Shown: piece after piece, positions 1-7,636 of the stretch
Layout of the letters: every line of letters begins with the position of its first letter
How positions within the stretch are numbered: the stretch's first letter is position 1
DNA from: Robiginitomaculum sp.
Lineage (GTDB): Bacteria > Pseudomonadota > Alphaproteobacteria > Caulobacterales > Maricaulaceae
Assembly: GCA_016763315.1 (NCBI GenBank)
Contig: JAESTZ010000099.1
Location: forward strand, 1-52,142
Reading direction: 5' to 3'
DNA: 52,142 nt
The notes under the pieces: model-generated
The model's input: the letters and a program-made list of their open reading frames with translations, nothing else
The model's database searches: none
What the model was told of the DNA's origin: nothing
Position numbers and translations under genes: made by a program

Positions 1-10
1 ACCAACCCAC

Positions 11-315
11 TTGTTATAATGGTGTTGCAAGTGGCTTTAATGCGCCAGAGCATTTTCGATTCAAATTGAACTGAAATTGACTCTAACCTCTTGTTTTGTC
101 GCAATCCTTTGCCGCAAAACCGGTACCCACTTTTGCTGAGTATTGCTCTAGCTTGCTGCTCTTTGACATTGTTAATATACTCTAAACCCTATGAAATATA
201 GTTTTTTGTTAGAATCGGCACAAAAGATTTCGCCAGAAACAAACTTTCCTGCCGAAACTTTTTAAGCTTTATCCACCGTGGAAAGCCGTATGAAGATGAA
301 AATGATTTTTTATTC
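11..315 (+). promoter_or_regulatory. rRNA-leader-like intergenic cassette, copy A
   Basis: This gene-free stretch lies 3' of the histidine operon. It holds TATAATGGTGTTGCA (15-29), a boxA-like TGCTCTTTGACATTGT (157-172), TTTATCCAC (268-276, similar to a DnaA box) and a T-rich tract (306-312). The same four elements recur in the same order at 33652-33840. The spacing from TTGACA to TTTATCCAC is 105 nt here and 106 nt there. A -10 followed by boxA is the layout of rRNA operon leaders, but no rRNA follows. Copy A is interrupted by a 103 bp repeat (47-149). The homology of the two copies is seen directly; the function is unknown. Confidence 0.45.
47..149. repeat. alphaproteobacterial intergenic repeat bounded by AGAGCA/TGCTCT
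   Basis: The element begins AGAGCA (47-52) and ends TGCTCT (144-149), a perfect 6 bp terminal inverted repeat. It contains an internal near-palindrome (GATTCAAATTGAAC) and the core AAAACCGGTACCCACTTTT (116-134). The layout resembles a repeat family I know from many alphaproteobacterial intergenic regions. The core recurs exactly at 37486-37504, at the 3' end of serC. It separates the TATAAT part of cassette A from its boxA, whereas copy B lacks it, so insertion into the cassette is the simplest reading. Confidence 0.6.
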
Positions 316-343
316 GGAAAAATTAAAGCAAATTACAGCTGAT

Positions 344-961
344 CTAACCTTTATGGCGGCTTTGCAAAATGCTTATTACATCGGCAATATCTAGCCCCTT
401 GGCGCGCAAGACAATTAGCAAATGATACAAGAGATCAGCCGCCTCCTCGGTTAAATTATTCAAATCATTACCAACGGCGGCCAGAGCCACTTCGACACCT
501 TCTTCGCCAACTTTTTGCGCCGCGCGCTCTATAGAGCCTTGTAATAATTTTGCCGTATAACTGCTATTGGGATCAGCATCAGCACGCGCGGCTATAATTT
601 GCTCTAATTGCGCCAGCCACGCAGCTCCGAAAAGCTGGGTGTTGGCAAAACACGAAACACTACCAAGGTGACAAATAGAGCCTACAGGCTCCGCCAGCAC
701 CAAAAAACTATCATTGTCACAATCCAGCTCGATGCTTTGCAATTTCAAGATATTACCGCTGGTTTCGCCCTTTTGCCAAAGCTGCTTACGCGAACGACTA
801 TAAAACGACACCAATTCGGTTTTAAGAGTAGCCAGCAAAGCTTCCTCGTTCATATAGCCAAGCATAAGAACTTTTGCAGTTATGGCATCTTGAACAATAG
901 CTGGAATTAAACCATCGCCCTTTTGCCAATCGGCATTTTGTAAGTTACTCGGTAAAGTCAT
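344..961 (-). CDS. hisIE: bifunctional phosphoribosyl-AMP cyclohydrolase / phosphoribosyl-ATP pyrophosphatase
   Basis: The protein catalyses the second and third steps of histidine synthesis: PRATP pyrophosphohydrolysis, then opening of the adenine ring of PRAMP. The N-terminal HisI half shows a DCDND metal site followed by CHLGSVSCF, with conserved cysteine and histidine ligands. The C-terminal HisE half carries [13 protein letters not shown] and the helix [12 protein letters not shown]. The start is the ATG at 961, which overlaps the hisF stop as ATGA; a longer reading frame opens at 988 but would run deep into hisF. At 205 residues it matches enterobacterial HisIE (about 203). Most alphaproteobacteria carry separate hisI and hisE, so the fusion is notable. 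It is the last gene of the operon. Confidence 0.95.
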   Translation of the reverse strand: MTLPSNLQNADWQKGDGLIPAIVQDAITAKVLMLGYMNEEALLATLKTELVSFYSRSRKQLWQKGETSGNILKLQSIELDCDNDSFLVLAEPVGSICHLGSVSCFANTQLFGAAWLAQLEQIIAARADADPNSSYTAKLLQGSIERAAQKVGEEGVEVALAAVGNDLNNLTEEAADLLYHLLIVLRAKGLDIADVISILQSRHKG

Positions 962-1725
962 TGGCGTACCTCGATATTTTGCGAACACAAATATGATTTA
1001 AGCTCGGTAATGGAAATAGTGTTGTAATGAAAAACGCTGGCCGCCAGTGCACCATCGACATTACTTTGACAAAACACATCAGCAAAATCCTGTAATTTGC
1101 CAGCTCCGCCAGAGGCAATTAACGGCACTTTGCACAATTCGCGCATAACAGCCAACTGGCGAATATCATACCCGGACTTGCGCCCGTCCTCGCCCATACA
1201 ATTAAGAACGATTTCACCAGCACCGCGTTTTTGCACCTCGACAATCCAGTCGATAGTTTTCCAATTAGTAGTAATAGTTTTATCAGGATCGCCGGTTAGT
1301 GCCTTAACAAGCCAATCTTGTCCATTCCAATAGCTATCAATGCCAACTACAACACACTGTCGGCCAAAACGATTACTTAGCTGATTGATCAGATCAGGAT
1401 TGCTCAAAGCCGGTGAATTGATCGAAATTTTGTCTGCTCCAGCGGCCAATATTACCGCAGCATCGGCAATACTTCTAATGCCGCCAGCAACGCAAAAAGG
1501 TATATCCAGCACTGCGGCAACCTTATCAATCCAACTGATGTCAACTTTTCGCCCCTCAGGACTAGCCGTAATGTCATAAAACACCAACTCATCGGCACCG
1601 GCATCACGATAACGCTGCGCCATATCAACACATTCGCCGACAATTTCATGATTGGCAAAACGTATTCCCTTGACCACTTTGCCGCCCATTACATCAAGAC
1701 AAGGAATTATTCTTCGCGCCAACAT
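958..1725 (-). CDS. hisF: imidazole glycerol phosphate synthase cyclase subunit
   Basis: HisF pairs with HisH to convert PRFAR plus ammonia into imidazole glycerol phosphate and AICAR in the cytoplasm. This 255-residue TIM barrel starts [12 protein letters not shown] with the catalytic Asp11. It has the phosphate-binding loops FCVAGGIRS and LIASGGAGK, and the second catalytic aspartate in VVGIDSYW near residue 130. The phrases [12 protein letters not shown] and [10 protein letters not shown] are close to the enterobacterial protein. The start overlaps the end of hisA by 19 nt and the stop overlaps the hisIE start as ATGA, so translation is probably coupled. Confidence 0.96.
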   Translation of the reverse strand: MLARRIIPCLDVMGGKVVKGIRFANHEIVGECVDMAQRYRDAGADELVFYDITASPEGRKVDISWIDKVAAVLDIPFCVAGGIRSIADAAVILAAGADKISINSPALSNPDLINQLSNRFGRQCVVVGIDSYWNGQDWLVKALTGDPDKTITTNWKTIDWIVEVQKRGAGEIVLNCMGEDGRKSGYDIRQLAVMRELCKVPLIASGGAGKLQDFADVFCQSNVDGALAASVFHYNTISITELKSYLCSQNIEVRQ

Positions 1726-2438
1726 GACAATGCTTCCTCCAAAGAAAAATTCTTCTCGTACAATGCCTTGCCGATTATAACTCCCTGGGTACCAACTCTT
1801 TTAACCGCCCTGATGTCGCTAATATTACCAATTCCCCCCGAAGCCAGCAGGTTGATTTTTGGATATTTTGACTTAATTAGCGAATAAAGCCCGGCATTGG
1901 CTCCGCCTAATACTCCATCGCGATCAATATCGGTTACCAGCAAATTACTGGCCTTGTCGCCGTAATAATCCAAAACCTGCCACAAATCAGTCGTCGCCTT
2001 ATCTTGCCAGCCGCGTATTGCCGGTATCGGTAGGTTATTCTCGAGCCGAACGTCGATTGCTAAAACTATTTGTTGTGAACCGAATTGTTCAAGCCAAGCA
2101 AGTACAGTTTCAGGCGCAGTTACCGCTAATGAGCCAATGATAACCCGCGACACCCCGCCATCAAGCAGACAACCTATGTCTTTCGTTTTGCGGACACCGC
2201 CGCCGGCTTGCACCACAAGGTCAGTATTGGTTGCAATATTAGTTATAAGTTCTTGCTGACGCAGTGAGCCTGCTTTTGCTCCATCAAGATCAACTATATG
2301 CAAAGATGTTGCTCCAGCAGCCGCAAATTGCTTTGCGCATGCCAAAGGATCAGAATTGTAATTGGTTCTTTGCTGAAAATCACCTTGGTGCAAACGAACA
2401 CATTGCCCGTCCATAAGATCAATCGCTGGCCAGATCAT
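1707..2438 (-). CDS. hisA: ProFAR isomerase (phosphoribosylformimino-AICAR-P isomerase)
   Basis: HisA carries out the Amadori rearrangement of ProFAR to PRFAR. The 243-residue half-barrel repeat protein opens [20 protein letters not shown], with the catalytic aspartate near residue 8. It shows [12 protein letters not shown], the phosphate loop VVQAGGGVR, the second catalytic aspartate in [10 protein letters not shown], and LLASGGIGN. Its ATG follows the hisH stop directly as TAAATG, with no spacer. Length and motifs are normal for the family. Confidence 0.96.
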   Translation of the reverse strand: MIWPAIDLMDGQCVRLHQGDFQQRTNYNSDPLACAKQFAAAGATSLHIVDLDGAKAGSLRQQELITNIATNTDLVVQAGGGVRKTKDIGCLLDGGVSRVIIGSLAVTAPETVLAWLEQFGSQQIVLAIDVRLENNLPIPAIRGWQDKATTDLWQVLDYYGDKASNLLVTDIDRDGVLGGANAGLYSLIKSKYPKINLLASGGIGNISDIRAVKRVGTQGVIIGKALYEKNFSLEEALSCWREE

Positions 2439-3044
2439 TTACTTCACCTTCAAAAAATTTTGTAAAATTCTCGCCCCTACCATACCGGAAAGCTCCGGGT
2501 GAAACTGACAGCCATAACTATTCCCACGACGAATAATCGCAGAAAAGTCCATGCCGTAATTGCTAATAGCTAAAGTATCTGCGCTACGCTTTGCAGCAAA
2601 AGAGTGAACAAAATAAACATAATCTTGTTGCTTTATACCAGTTAACAACGGATCTTTCCTAAGCAGGTTTAAGGTATTCCAGCCCATGTGTGGTATCGGC
2701 AATGATTGCGTAGGCAAGGCTTCAACTTCACCGCCAACCAAGCCAAGGCAAGCGGTATCACCCTCGTTGCTGTGTTCAAATAACATCTGCATTCCCAAGC
2801 AAATACCCAATAATGGCCGCTGATATTCAGTTAGCATTTCTGCCAAACCACTATCATCTAAAGCTTTCATACCGGCACTAGCGGAGCCGACACCGGGCAA
2901 GACCAACCGGTTGGCAGTTCGCAATTTATCAGGGTCACAGCTAATCACAGCTGTTACGCCCAATCTAGCAAATGCAAAACGCACCGATGCCAAGTTTGCA
3001 CAACCGGTATCAACCAGCATGATTTCAGGCGAGCAGCACATCAC
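2439..3044 (-). CDS. hisH: imidazole glycerol phosphate synthase glutaminase subunit
   Basis: HisH is the class I glutamine amidotransferase that supplies ammonia to HisF. The nucleophile Cys lies in LLGICLGMQMLFE, and the His-Glu pair in CQFHPELSG completes the triad. VLPGVGSASAGMKAL is the expected loop near residue 50. The protein has about 200 residues, as usual. The start is ambiguous: a GTG at 3044 forms a GTGA overlap with the preceding stop and has AAGG upstream, while an in-frame ATG lies at 3041. A start at the internal Met9 (MLVDTG) would align best with E. coli HisH but has no supporting site that I can see. Confidence 0.95.
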   Translation of the reverse strand: MMCCSPEIMLVDTGCANLASVRFAFARLGVTAVISCDPDKLRTANRLVLPGVGSASAGMKALDDSGLAEMLTEYQRPLLGICLGMQMLFEHSNEGDTACLGLVGGEVEALPTQSLPIPHMGWNTLNLLRKDPLLTGIKQQDYVYFVHSFAAKRSADTLAISNYGMDFSAIIRRGNSYGCQFHPELSGMVGARILQNFLKVK

Positions 3045-4681
3045 AACGAACCCTTGCTAGAAGGAATGACCCGCCCCTGACGGTTTAAAGCCGGACGCAA
3101 TGCACGGCCAAAACCTTTGAATATTGCTTCAATAATATGGTGAGTATTCTTGCCCTCAGCCTCTATATGTATAGCTGCTTTTAATTGCTGCGACAGGGTT
3201 TCAAAGAAATGCGACACCATTTGCGAAGAAAACTCACTGACACCTGCTTCGGGAATCTCTGCTGTAAAGCGAAATGCCGCCCTTCCAGATAAATCAATCG
3301 CTACTCGCGCTTGTGCCTCGTCCATTGGCAAAGTAAATCCGTATCTACCAATGCCGGCTCGATCACCCAATGCCTCGAACAAAGCTTGCCCCAATACAAT
3401 GGCACAATCTTCAACCGTGTGGTGATCATCTATGTGCAGATCACCTTTGGCATTAAGCACTAGCGAAAAACCGCCATGGCGGGCAATTTGCTCTAGCATG
3501 TGGTCGAAAAAGCCAATACCGGTATCTATTTGCACCGGCTCGACTTCTTCAAGATCAACCATAACACTGATCTGTGTTTCTTTGGTTTGCCGACTGATCA
3601 CTGCGCTGCGCACACTATCAATGGCTTCAGGTGCAACTGCAAATGCTGCCAACAAAACATTATTCTGTTCTTGACTACCTACACTAATTCGCACCATGCC
3701 CGCATCAAGATTAGAAAAGTCACGAAGCTGGATTGAACACTGTTGCAGCCGCCGGTTAATATCGGTGTCATGGCGCAATTTCACCAATAAGAAGTTTGCT
3801 TCTGACGGCCATATCTGTTCAATAAACTCCGATCTGACAAGAGCTGCAAAGACCCTCTCTCGCTCAGACTTTAATCTCGCAATCCTCTCGGCAAAAATGG
3901 CCATATTAACCGAAGATAAAGCACGCTTTACCTCATCAATTACAGGTGTAGCCAACGGATATGGTGGCAATACTTTTCGCAGCAATTCTATAATTGGAGC
4001 ATTAGCCAAAACTGTGCCCAATCGGGCTGCTGCTAACGAATACGCCTTTGACAATGTCCGCAAAATCACCAGATTTTCTGTGGCGGATATATCAGCACTT
4101 AAACTTGGTTTATACGCAAATTCTACATAAGCTTCATCAACTATAATTAACTGCCTAGGACAAGCAGCAGCTATTTTCAGAATTTCCTCACGCTGGATAA
4201 CACTGCCAGTCGGATTATTCGGGCTGCACAGAAAAATCAATTTCACCGGATTGGATTTTGCCGCGTCAATTATAGCATTAACCGGCAGTTCAAACTCTTT
4301 GCCCAGCGGCACATTTATAATATTCGCGCCTTGAATCTTGGCTGCCACCGCATAAAAACCAAAAGTTGGTGGAGTGATGATAACTGCATCCTTGCCTGCA
4401 CCACAAGTAGCCCTAAGCAGCAGGTCAATACCCTCGTCCGCACCTCTACATAACAATATTTTATCAGATGAAACTCCGTACAGTGCCGCCATTCTGCTTA
4501 CCAAAGCCTCAGGTTGTTGCGCAGGATAGCGGTTTAACAAAACCTGAGATCCGGGCGCAGACCATGGGCTTTCATTGGCATCTAATTGCAACACATTCTC
4601 CAACGCAGCACCACGGGCGGCATACGGATTAAGCTTAGCAATTTCTTCTCTGGCAATTACCTTGATTAGCTTACTCATCAT
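3041..4681 (-). CDS. fused histidinol-phosphate aminotransferase (HisC) - imidazoleglycerol-phosphate dehydratase (HisB)
   Basis: Two histidine enzymes are joined in one frame. Residues 1 to about 350 are a class II PLP aminotransferase (HisC), with substrate motif LQLDANESPW, SPNNPTGSV, VDEAYVEF and the PLP lysine in ILRTLSKAYSLAAARLG. From about residue 360 an IGP dehydratase follows (RSAVISRQTKETQISV), with metal-binding motifs IDDHHTVED and THHIIEAIFKGFGRAL and the block DTGIGFFDHML. E. coli HisB joins IGPD to a HAD phosphatase; that HAD domain is absent here and HisC takes its place. TTG (4684), ATG (4681) and ATG (4678) are all possible starts; ATG 4681 overlaps the hisD stop by one base. 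No stop or frameshift lies between the domains, so I read it as a true fusion. Confidence 0.93.
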   Translation of the reverse strand: MMSKLIKVIAREEIAKLNPYAARGAALENVLQLDANESPWSAPGSQVLLNRYPAQQPEALVSRMAALYGVSSDKILLCRGADEGIDLLLRATCGAGKDAVIITPPTFGFYAVAAKIQGANIINVPLGKEFELPVNAIIDAAKSNPVKLIFLCSPNNPTGSVIQREEILKIAAACPRQLIIVDEAYVEFAYKPSLSADISATENLVILRTLSKAYSLAAARLGTVLANAPIIELLRKVLPPYPLATPVIDEVKRALSSVNMAIFAERIARLKSERERVFAALVRSEFIEQIWPSEANFLLVKLRHDTDINRRLQQCSIQLRDFSNLDAGMVRISVGSQEQNNVLLAAFAVAPEAIDSVRSAVISRQTKETQISVMVDLEEVEPVQIDTGIGFFDHMLEQIARHGGFSLVLNAKGDLHIDDHHTVEDCAIVLGQALFEALGDRAGIGRYGFTLPMDEAQARVAIDLSGRAAFRFTAEIPEAGVSEFSSQMVSHFFETLSQQLKAAIHIEAEGKNTHHIIEAIFKGFGRALRPALNRQGRVIPSSKGSL

Positions 4682-5970
4682 CAAGTCTCCAATCGTACAG
4701 AAATAGCTTTGGCGTGCGCATCTAAGCCTTCTAGATGTGCCATTTTTTGTAATGTCGGGGCTATTGAAGACAATGCGTCTTTCGAAGCTTTTTGCACAGT
4801 TATGAACTTCATAAAACTCTCCACACCAAGACCGCTATATGATCGCGCCGCACCATTGGTCGGTAAAACATGATTGGTGCCACTAGCATAATCGCCCAAC
4901 GCTTCTGGTGTATTGGCACCAACGAATATCGAACCTGCATTTTGCACACCCTTCACCAATTCATCTGCATTTGCAGTGTTGATAATAAGGTGTTCTGGTG
5001 CATATCTATTGCAAATATCCAGCATTTGCTCATAGCTATTTACCACTATTAATCTGGAGTTTTTCAAAGAAGCATTGGCGACTTCCTGTCTGGATAGGGT
5101 TTTTAGCTGCGCCTGCAAATCGCTTTTCACTTCATTGATAACTTTCATATTCAATGCCAATAGAACGACCTGTGATTGCGGATCGTGCTCGGCTTGACTA
5201 AGCAGATCAGCCGCCACCCATGCGGAATTTGCCGATCCATCAGCTAATACCATAACTTCGCTAGGACCCGCAGGTAGATCAATTGCCGGCCCGCCAGACA
5301 TTTGCGCTACTTGCATTTTAGCGCCATTAACCCAGTCATTGCCTGGGCCAAAAATTTTATTCACTTTCGGAATTGTTTTTGTTCCAAAGGCCATAGCGGC
5401 GATGGCTTGCGCACCACCAACACAATACACTTCTTTTACTCCACAAATCTTTGCTGCGGCCAGAATTATCGGTGCCACCTTGCCATTTTTCGCTGGTGGA
5501 CTGGTTAATATTATCTGCCTGACCTTGGCCAGTTTTGCTGGAATAGCGGCCATAAGTAACGAAGAAAACAATGGCGCACTGCCACCGGGCACATAAATAC
5601 CAACACTATCCAAAGGCCGAACCAGCCGCTTGCAAACCAATCCTGGCTCTATCTCCACCTCAGTATCAAGCGGTATTTGGACACGGTGAAATTTTTCAAT
5701 ATTATAGTAGGCACGACGCAACGCAGCTTTAATATCATTAGCAAGCTCTTGCCATGCAGCATCTATTTCATCAGCACTAACCAATAGTTTTTCGGCCTGA
5801 ACCCCGTCAAATTGCTTGGTGAAAGCAATTATACCAGCATCACCATTTTGCTTAACCGTTGCAATTATTTTAGCCACATCAGCGCTTACGTCCATGGATT
5901 CTACATTTGGACGCTGTAAAGCCACCGCTTGTTCTACCAAGCTCAATTCACTCCAATTCAAGATTTTCAT
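4681..5970 (-). CDS. hisD: histidinol dehydrogenase
   Basis: HisD oxidises L-histidinol to L-histidine in two NAD-dependent steps using a zinc ion. The 429-residue protein has YVPGGSAPLFSSLLM, GGAQAIAAMAFGT, GPGNDWVNGAKM, IDLPAGPSEVMVLAD, the zinc and catalytic region SQAEHDPQSQV, YAPEHLII and the C-terminal SYSGLGVESFMKFITVQ. The frame extends upstream to 6069, but the ATG at 5970 (MKILNWSEL) sits 2 nt after the hisG stop and matches family N-termini, so I chose it. Confidence 0.96.
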   Translation of the reverse strand: MKILNWSELSLVEQAVALQRPNVESMDVSADVAKIIATVKQNGDAGIIAFTKQFDGVQAEKLLVSADEIDAAWQELANDIKAALRRAYYNIEKFHRVQIPLDTEVEIEPGLVCKRLVRPLDSVGIYVPGGSAPLFSSLLMAAIPAKLAKVRQIILTSPPAKNGKVAPIILAAAKICGVKEVYCVGGAQAIAAMAFGTKTIPKVNKIFGPGNDWVNGAKMQVAQMSGGPAIDLPAGPSEVMVLADGSANSAWVAADLLSQAEHDPQSQVVLLALNMKVINEVKSDLQAQLKTLSRQEVANASLKNSRLIVVNSYEQMLDICNRYAPEHLIINTANADELVKGVQNAGSIFVGANTPEALGDYASGTNHVLPTNGAARSYSGLGVESFMKFITVQKASKDALSSIAPTLQKMAHLEGLDAHAKAISVRLET

Positions 5971-5972
5971 GA

Positions 5973-6857
5973 TCAGCCCATCATTTTTTCTATTGGCAAA
6001 ACCAAAATTGATTGCGCACCACAGGCTTCTAGCTGCTCTAATGTATCCCAGAATATCGTCTCGCGACAAACTGCATGTATGGCTATTTTGTCACTTGATC
6101 CGGCAAGCGGTAAAATGGTTGGCGCATCCGCCCCAGGTAGGATCGCTGTAATTTCCTCAATAGCAGTTTTAGGGGCATTTAGCATAATGTATTTGGTTGA
6201 TTGCGAAGCTAAAACCCCATCAACGCGCCTTAACAAACGCGCTAACAAAACCTGCTTTTCTTCGCTCCAGCTCACCGTTGATTGCACAAGCAATGCTTGG
6301 CTTTTCATGACAGTGGCAAAGTCAACCAAACCATTGGCCGCCAAAGTTGCACCAGAAGAAACCAGATCACAAATAACATCAGCCAATCCCAATGCCGGAG
6401 CAATTTCAACCGCGCCAGCCAGCGAAACTATATCGGCTTTGATATTTTTATTTTCCAAGAATTTTCTTAATATTTCTGGATATGAGGTTGCAATTTTAAC
6501 CCCGTCAAGATCGCTAAGTTGAGCTATATTTCCATCTTTTGGGGAAGCTATTCTTAACGTGCACCTAGAAAACCCCAACTTGCGCACTGTAAGCAGCTCA
6601 GCAGCATCTCCACCTTGTAATGCATATTCACTTAGAACATTTTCACCAGCAATACCAAGATCACATACTCCCTTGGTAACCAATGATGGAATATCATCGT
6701 CCCGCACAAATAACAGCTCTATTGGCAAGCCCTGCACCCGACAGCTCAATGCACCTGGATTGCGAAAAAAAGCTAGCCCAGCTTGCTTTAACAACCGCAA
6801 GCTATCATCAGCCAAACGGCCTTTTTTCTGTACGGCAATTCGTAAAATTTCGGTCAT
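5973..6857 (-). CDS. hisG: ATP phosphoribosyltransferase (long form)
   Basis: HisG joins PRPP and ATP, the committed and feedback-controlled step of histidine synthesis. At 294 residues it is the long form with a C-terminal histidine-sensing domain (from about 220), so it needs no HisZ. Typical features are LRIAVQKKGRLADDSLRLL, the LGIAGENVL region, and a PRPP-binding loop near residue 155-175 containing VCDLVSSGATL. Its ATG overlaps the upstream regulator stop as ATGA. Histidine feedback is expected from family knowledge. Confidence 0.95.
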   Translation of the reverse strand: MTEILRIAVQKKGRLADDSLRLLKQAGLAFFRNPGALSCRVQGLPIELLFVRDDDIPSLVTKGVCDLGIAGENVLSEYALQGGDAAELLTVRKLGFSRCTLRIASPKDGNIAQLSDLDGVKIATSYPEILRKFLENKNIKADIVSLAGAVEIAPALGLADVICDLVSSGATLAANGLVDFATVMKSQALLVQSTVSWSEEKQVLLARLLRRVDGVLASQSTKYIMLNAPKTAIEEITAILPGADAPTILPLAGSSDKIAIHAVCRETIFWDTLEQLEACGAQSILVLPIEKMMG

Positions 6858-7195
6858 GACGAAGCTCGCAACCGGTCAAGAGCCAACCGGTAACCTTGAT
6901 GCGGCTCTTCATTCAAGAACCTAGCCACCCGACCTACCGTAGTTGTGCTGGCGCCGGTTTTTTCACTAATGTCCCGATACGACATTTCACCAGCATCAAG
7001 CAATTGAGCCACCTGCCACCTAGCTTTCAAGGCTCGCAATTCCGCCGGAGTGCAAAGGTCAACCAAGAACCTCTCTAACTCTTTGGCAGTTTTGAATGAC
7101 GAAAACGCAGCAAGCAAAGAATTGTCCTGCCTGCCATTTTGGCGTGTAGTATCTTTTCTGGCGGAGACCGATTTGTCATAGGTAGTTTTGGGCAT
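6854..7195 (-). CDS. TrpR/YerC-family DNA-binding protein, probable histidine operon regulator
   Basis: This 113-residue protein is the first gene of the histidine operon. Its C-terminal two thirds match the TrpR/YerC/YecD family: LVDLCTPAELRALKARWQV, LLDAGEMSYRDISEKTGAS as the helix-turn-helix, and TTTVGRVARFLNEE. The first 30 residues are basic and probably disordered. TrpR-like genes at the head of his operons are known in other proteobacteria and are thought to be histidine-responsive repressors. The promoter upstream holds an 18 bp palindrome resembling the trp operator, so autoregulation is likely. That histidine is the effector is inferred from context only. Confidence 0.85.
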   Translation of the reverse strand: MPKTTYDKSVSARKDTTRQNGRQDNSLLAAFSSFKTAKELERFLVDLCTPAELRALKARWQVAQLLDAGEMSYRDISEKTGASTTTVGRVARFLNEEPHQGYRLALDRLRASS

Positions 7196-7636
7196 GTTGC
7201 ACCTGCGCTGTTATTATGTATTAACAAGCTAATACACTAACACATTAAGGTGCGCAAGCCTAAAATTTACCGACAACCAGCATTTATAATTGTTTTGAGG
7301 ATATATAAGTCCTGTTTTAACAAAATCAGCCAAACAACCAATTTAAAGCATCTAAAACAATGGTTAAGACACATTTGAACTAGTTCTTTTTAACAGGTAT
7401 TAATACAATTTCTACGCCGCCCGCTGGATCGTAAGAAAGAATAATTATAATTTTCAACAATCTTACAAAGCACAGATAAAGACAAAAACTGGCTCGTGGT
7501 TAGACTTTAGACCTCGACAATATTATGAACGCCAAGCCGGATACCGATAAATTACAATATATTTAATATTCACTCCGATTTATTCTGATACAGTTATTTC
7601 AAGAATAATCTAACATGACTATTGAAGGGGGCTTCA
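7196..7636. other. divergent intergenic region between his operon and DUF305 gene
   Basis: This is an AT-rich region of about 440 bp between divergent transcription units. The his side (7196-7260) contains the operator-like palindrome. The DUF305 side shows only AT-rich runs and a possible Shine-Dalgarno AAGGGGG (7625-7631). I find no RNA gene or convincing small ORF. Confidence 0.4.
7218..7235 (-). promoter_or_regulatory. candidate operator for the TrpR-like his regulator
   Basis: On the minus strand the sequence reads GTATTAGCTTGTTAATAC, with GTATTA/TAATAC arms. It matches the E. coli trp operator (GTACTAGTTAACTAGTAC) at 12 of 18 positions in the same symmetric frame. It begins at a candidate -10 hexamer TATTAG, which lies 17 nt from a weak -35 TTGCGC. 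Its position 23-40 nt ahead of the regulator start suits autorepression. The palindrome is seen; its role is inferred. Confidence 0.5.

Noticed and set aside
268-276. TTTATCCAC as a replication-origin DnaA box
   Set aside because: A single box per cassette, without an AT-rich unwinding region, box cluster or dnaA/dnaN genes nearby, does not make an origin.
5929-6522. 197-residue open frame opposite hisG and hisD
   Set aside because: Antisense to two well supported genes with no recognisable domain.
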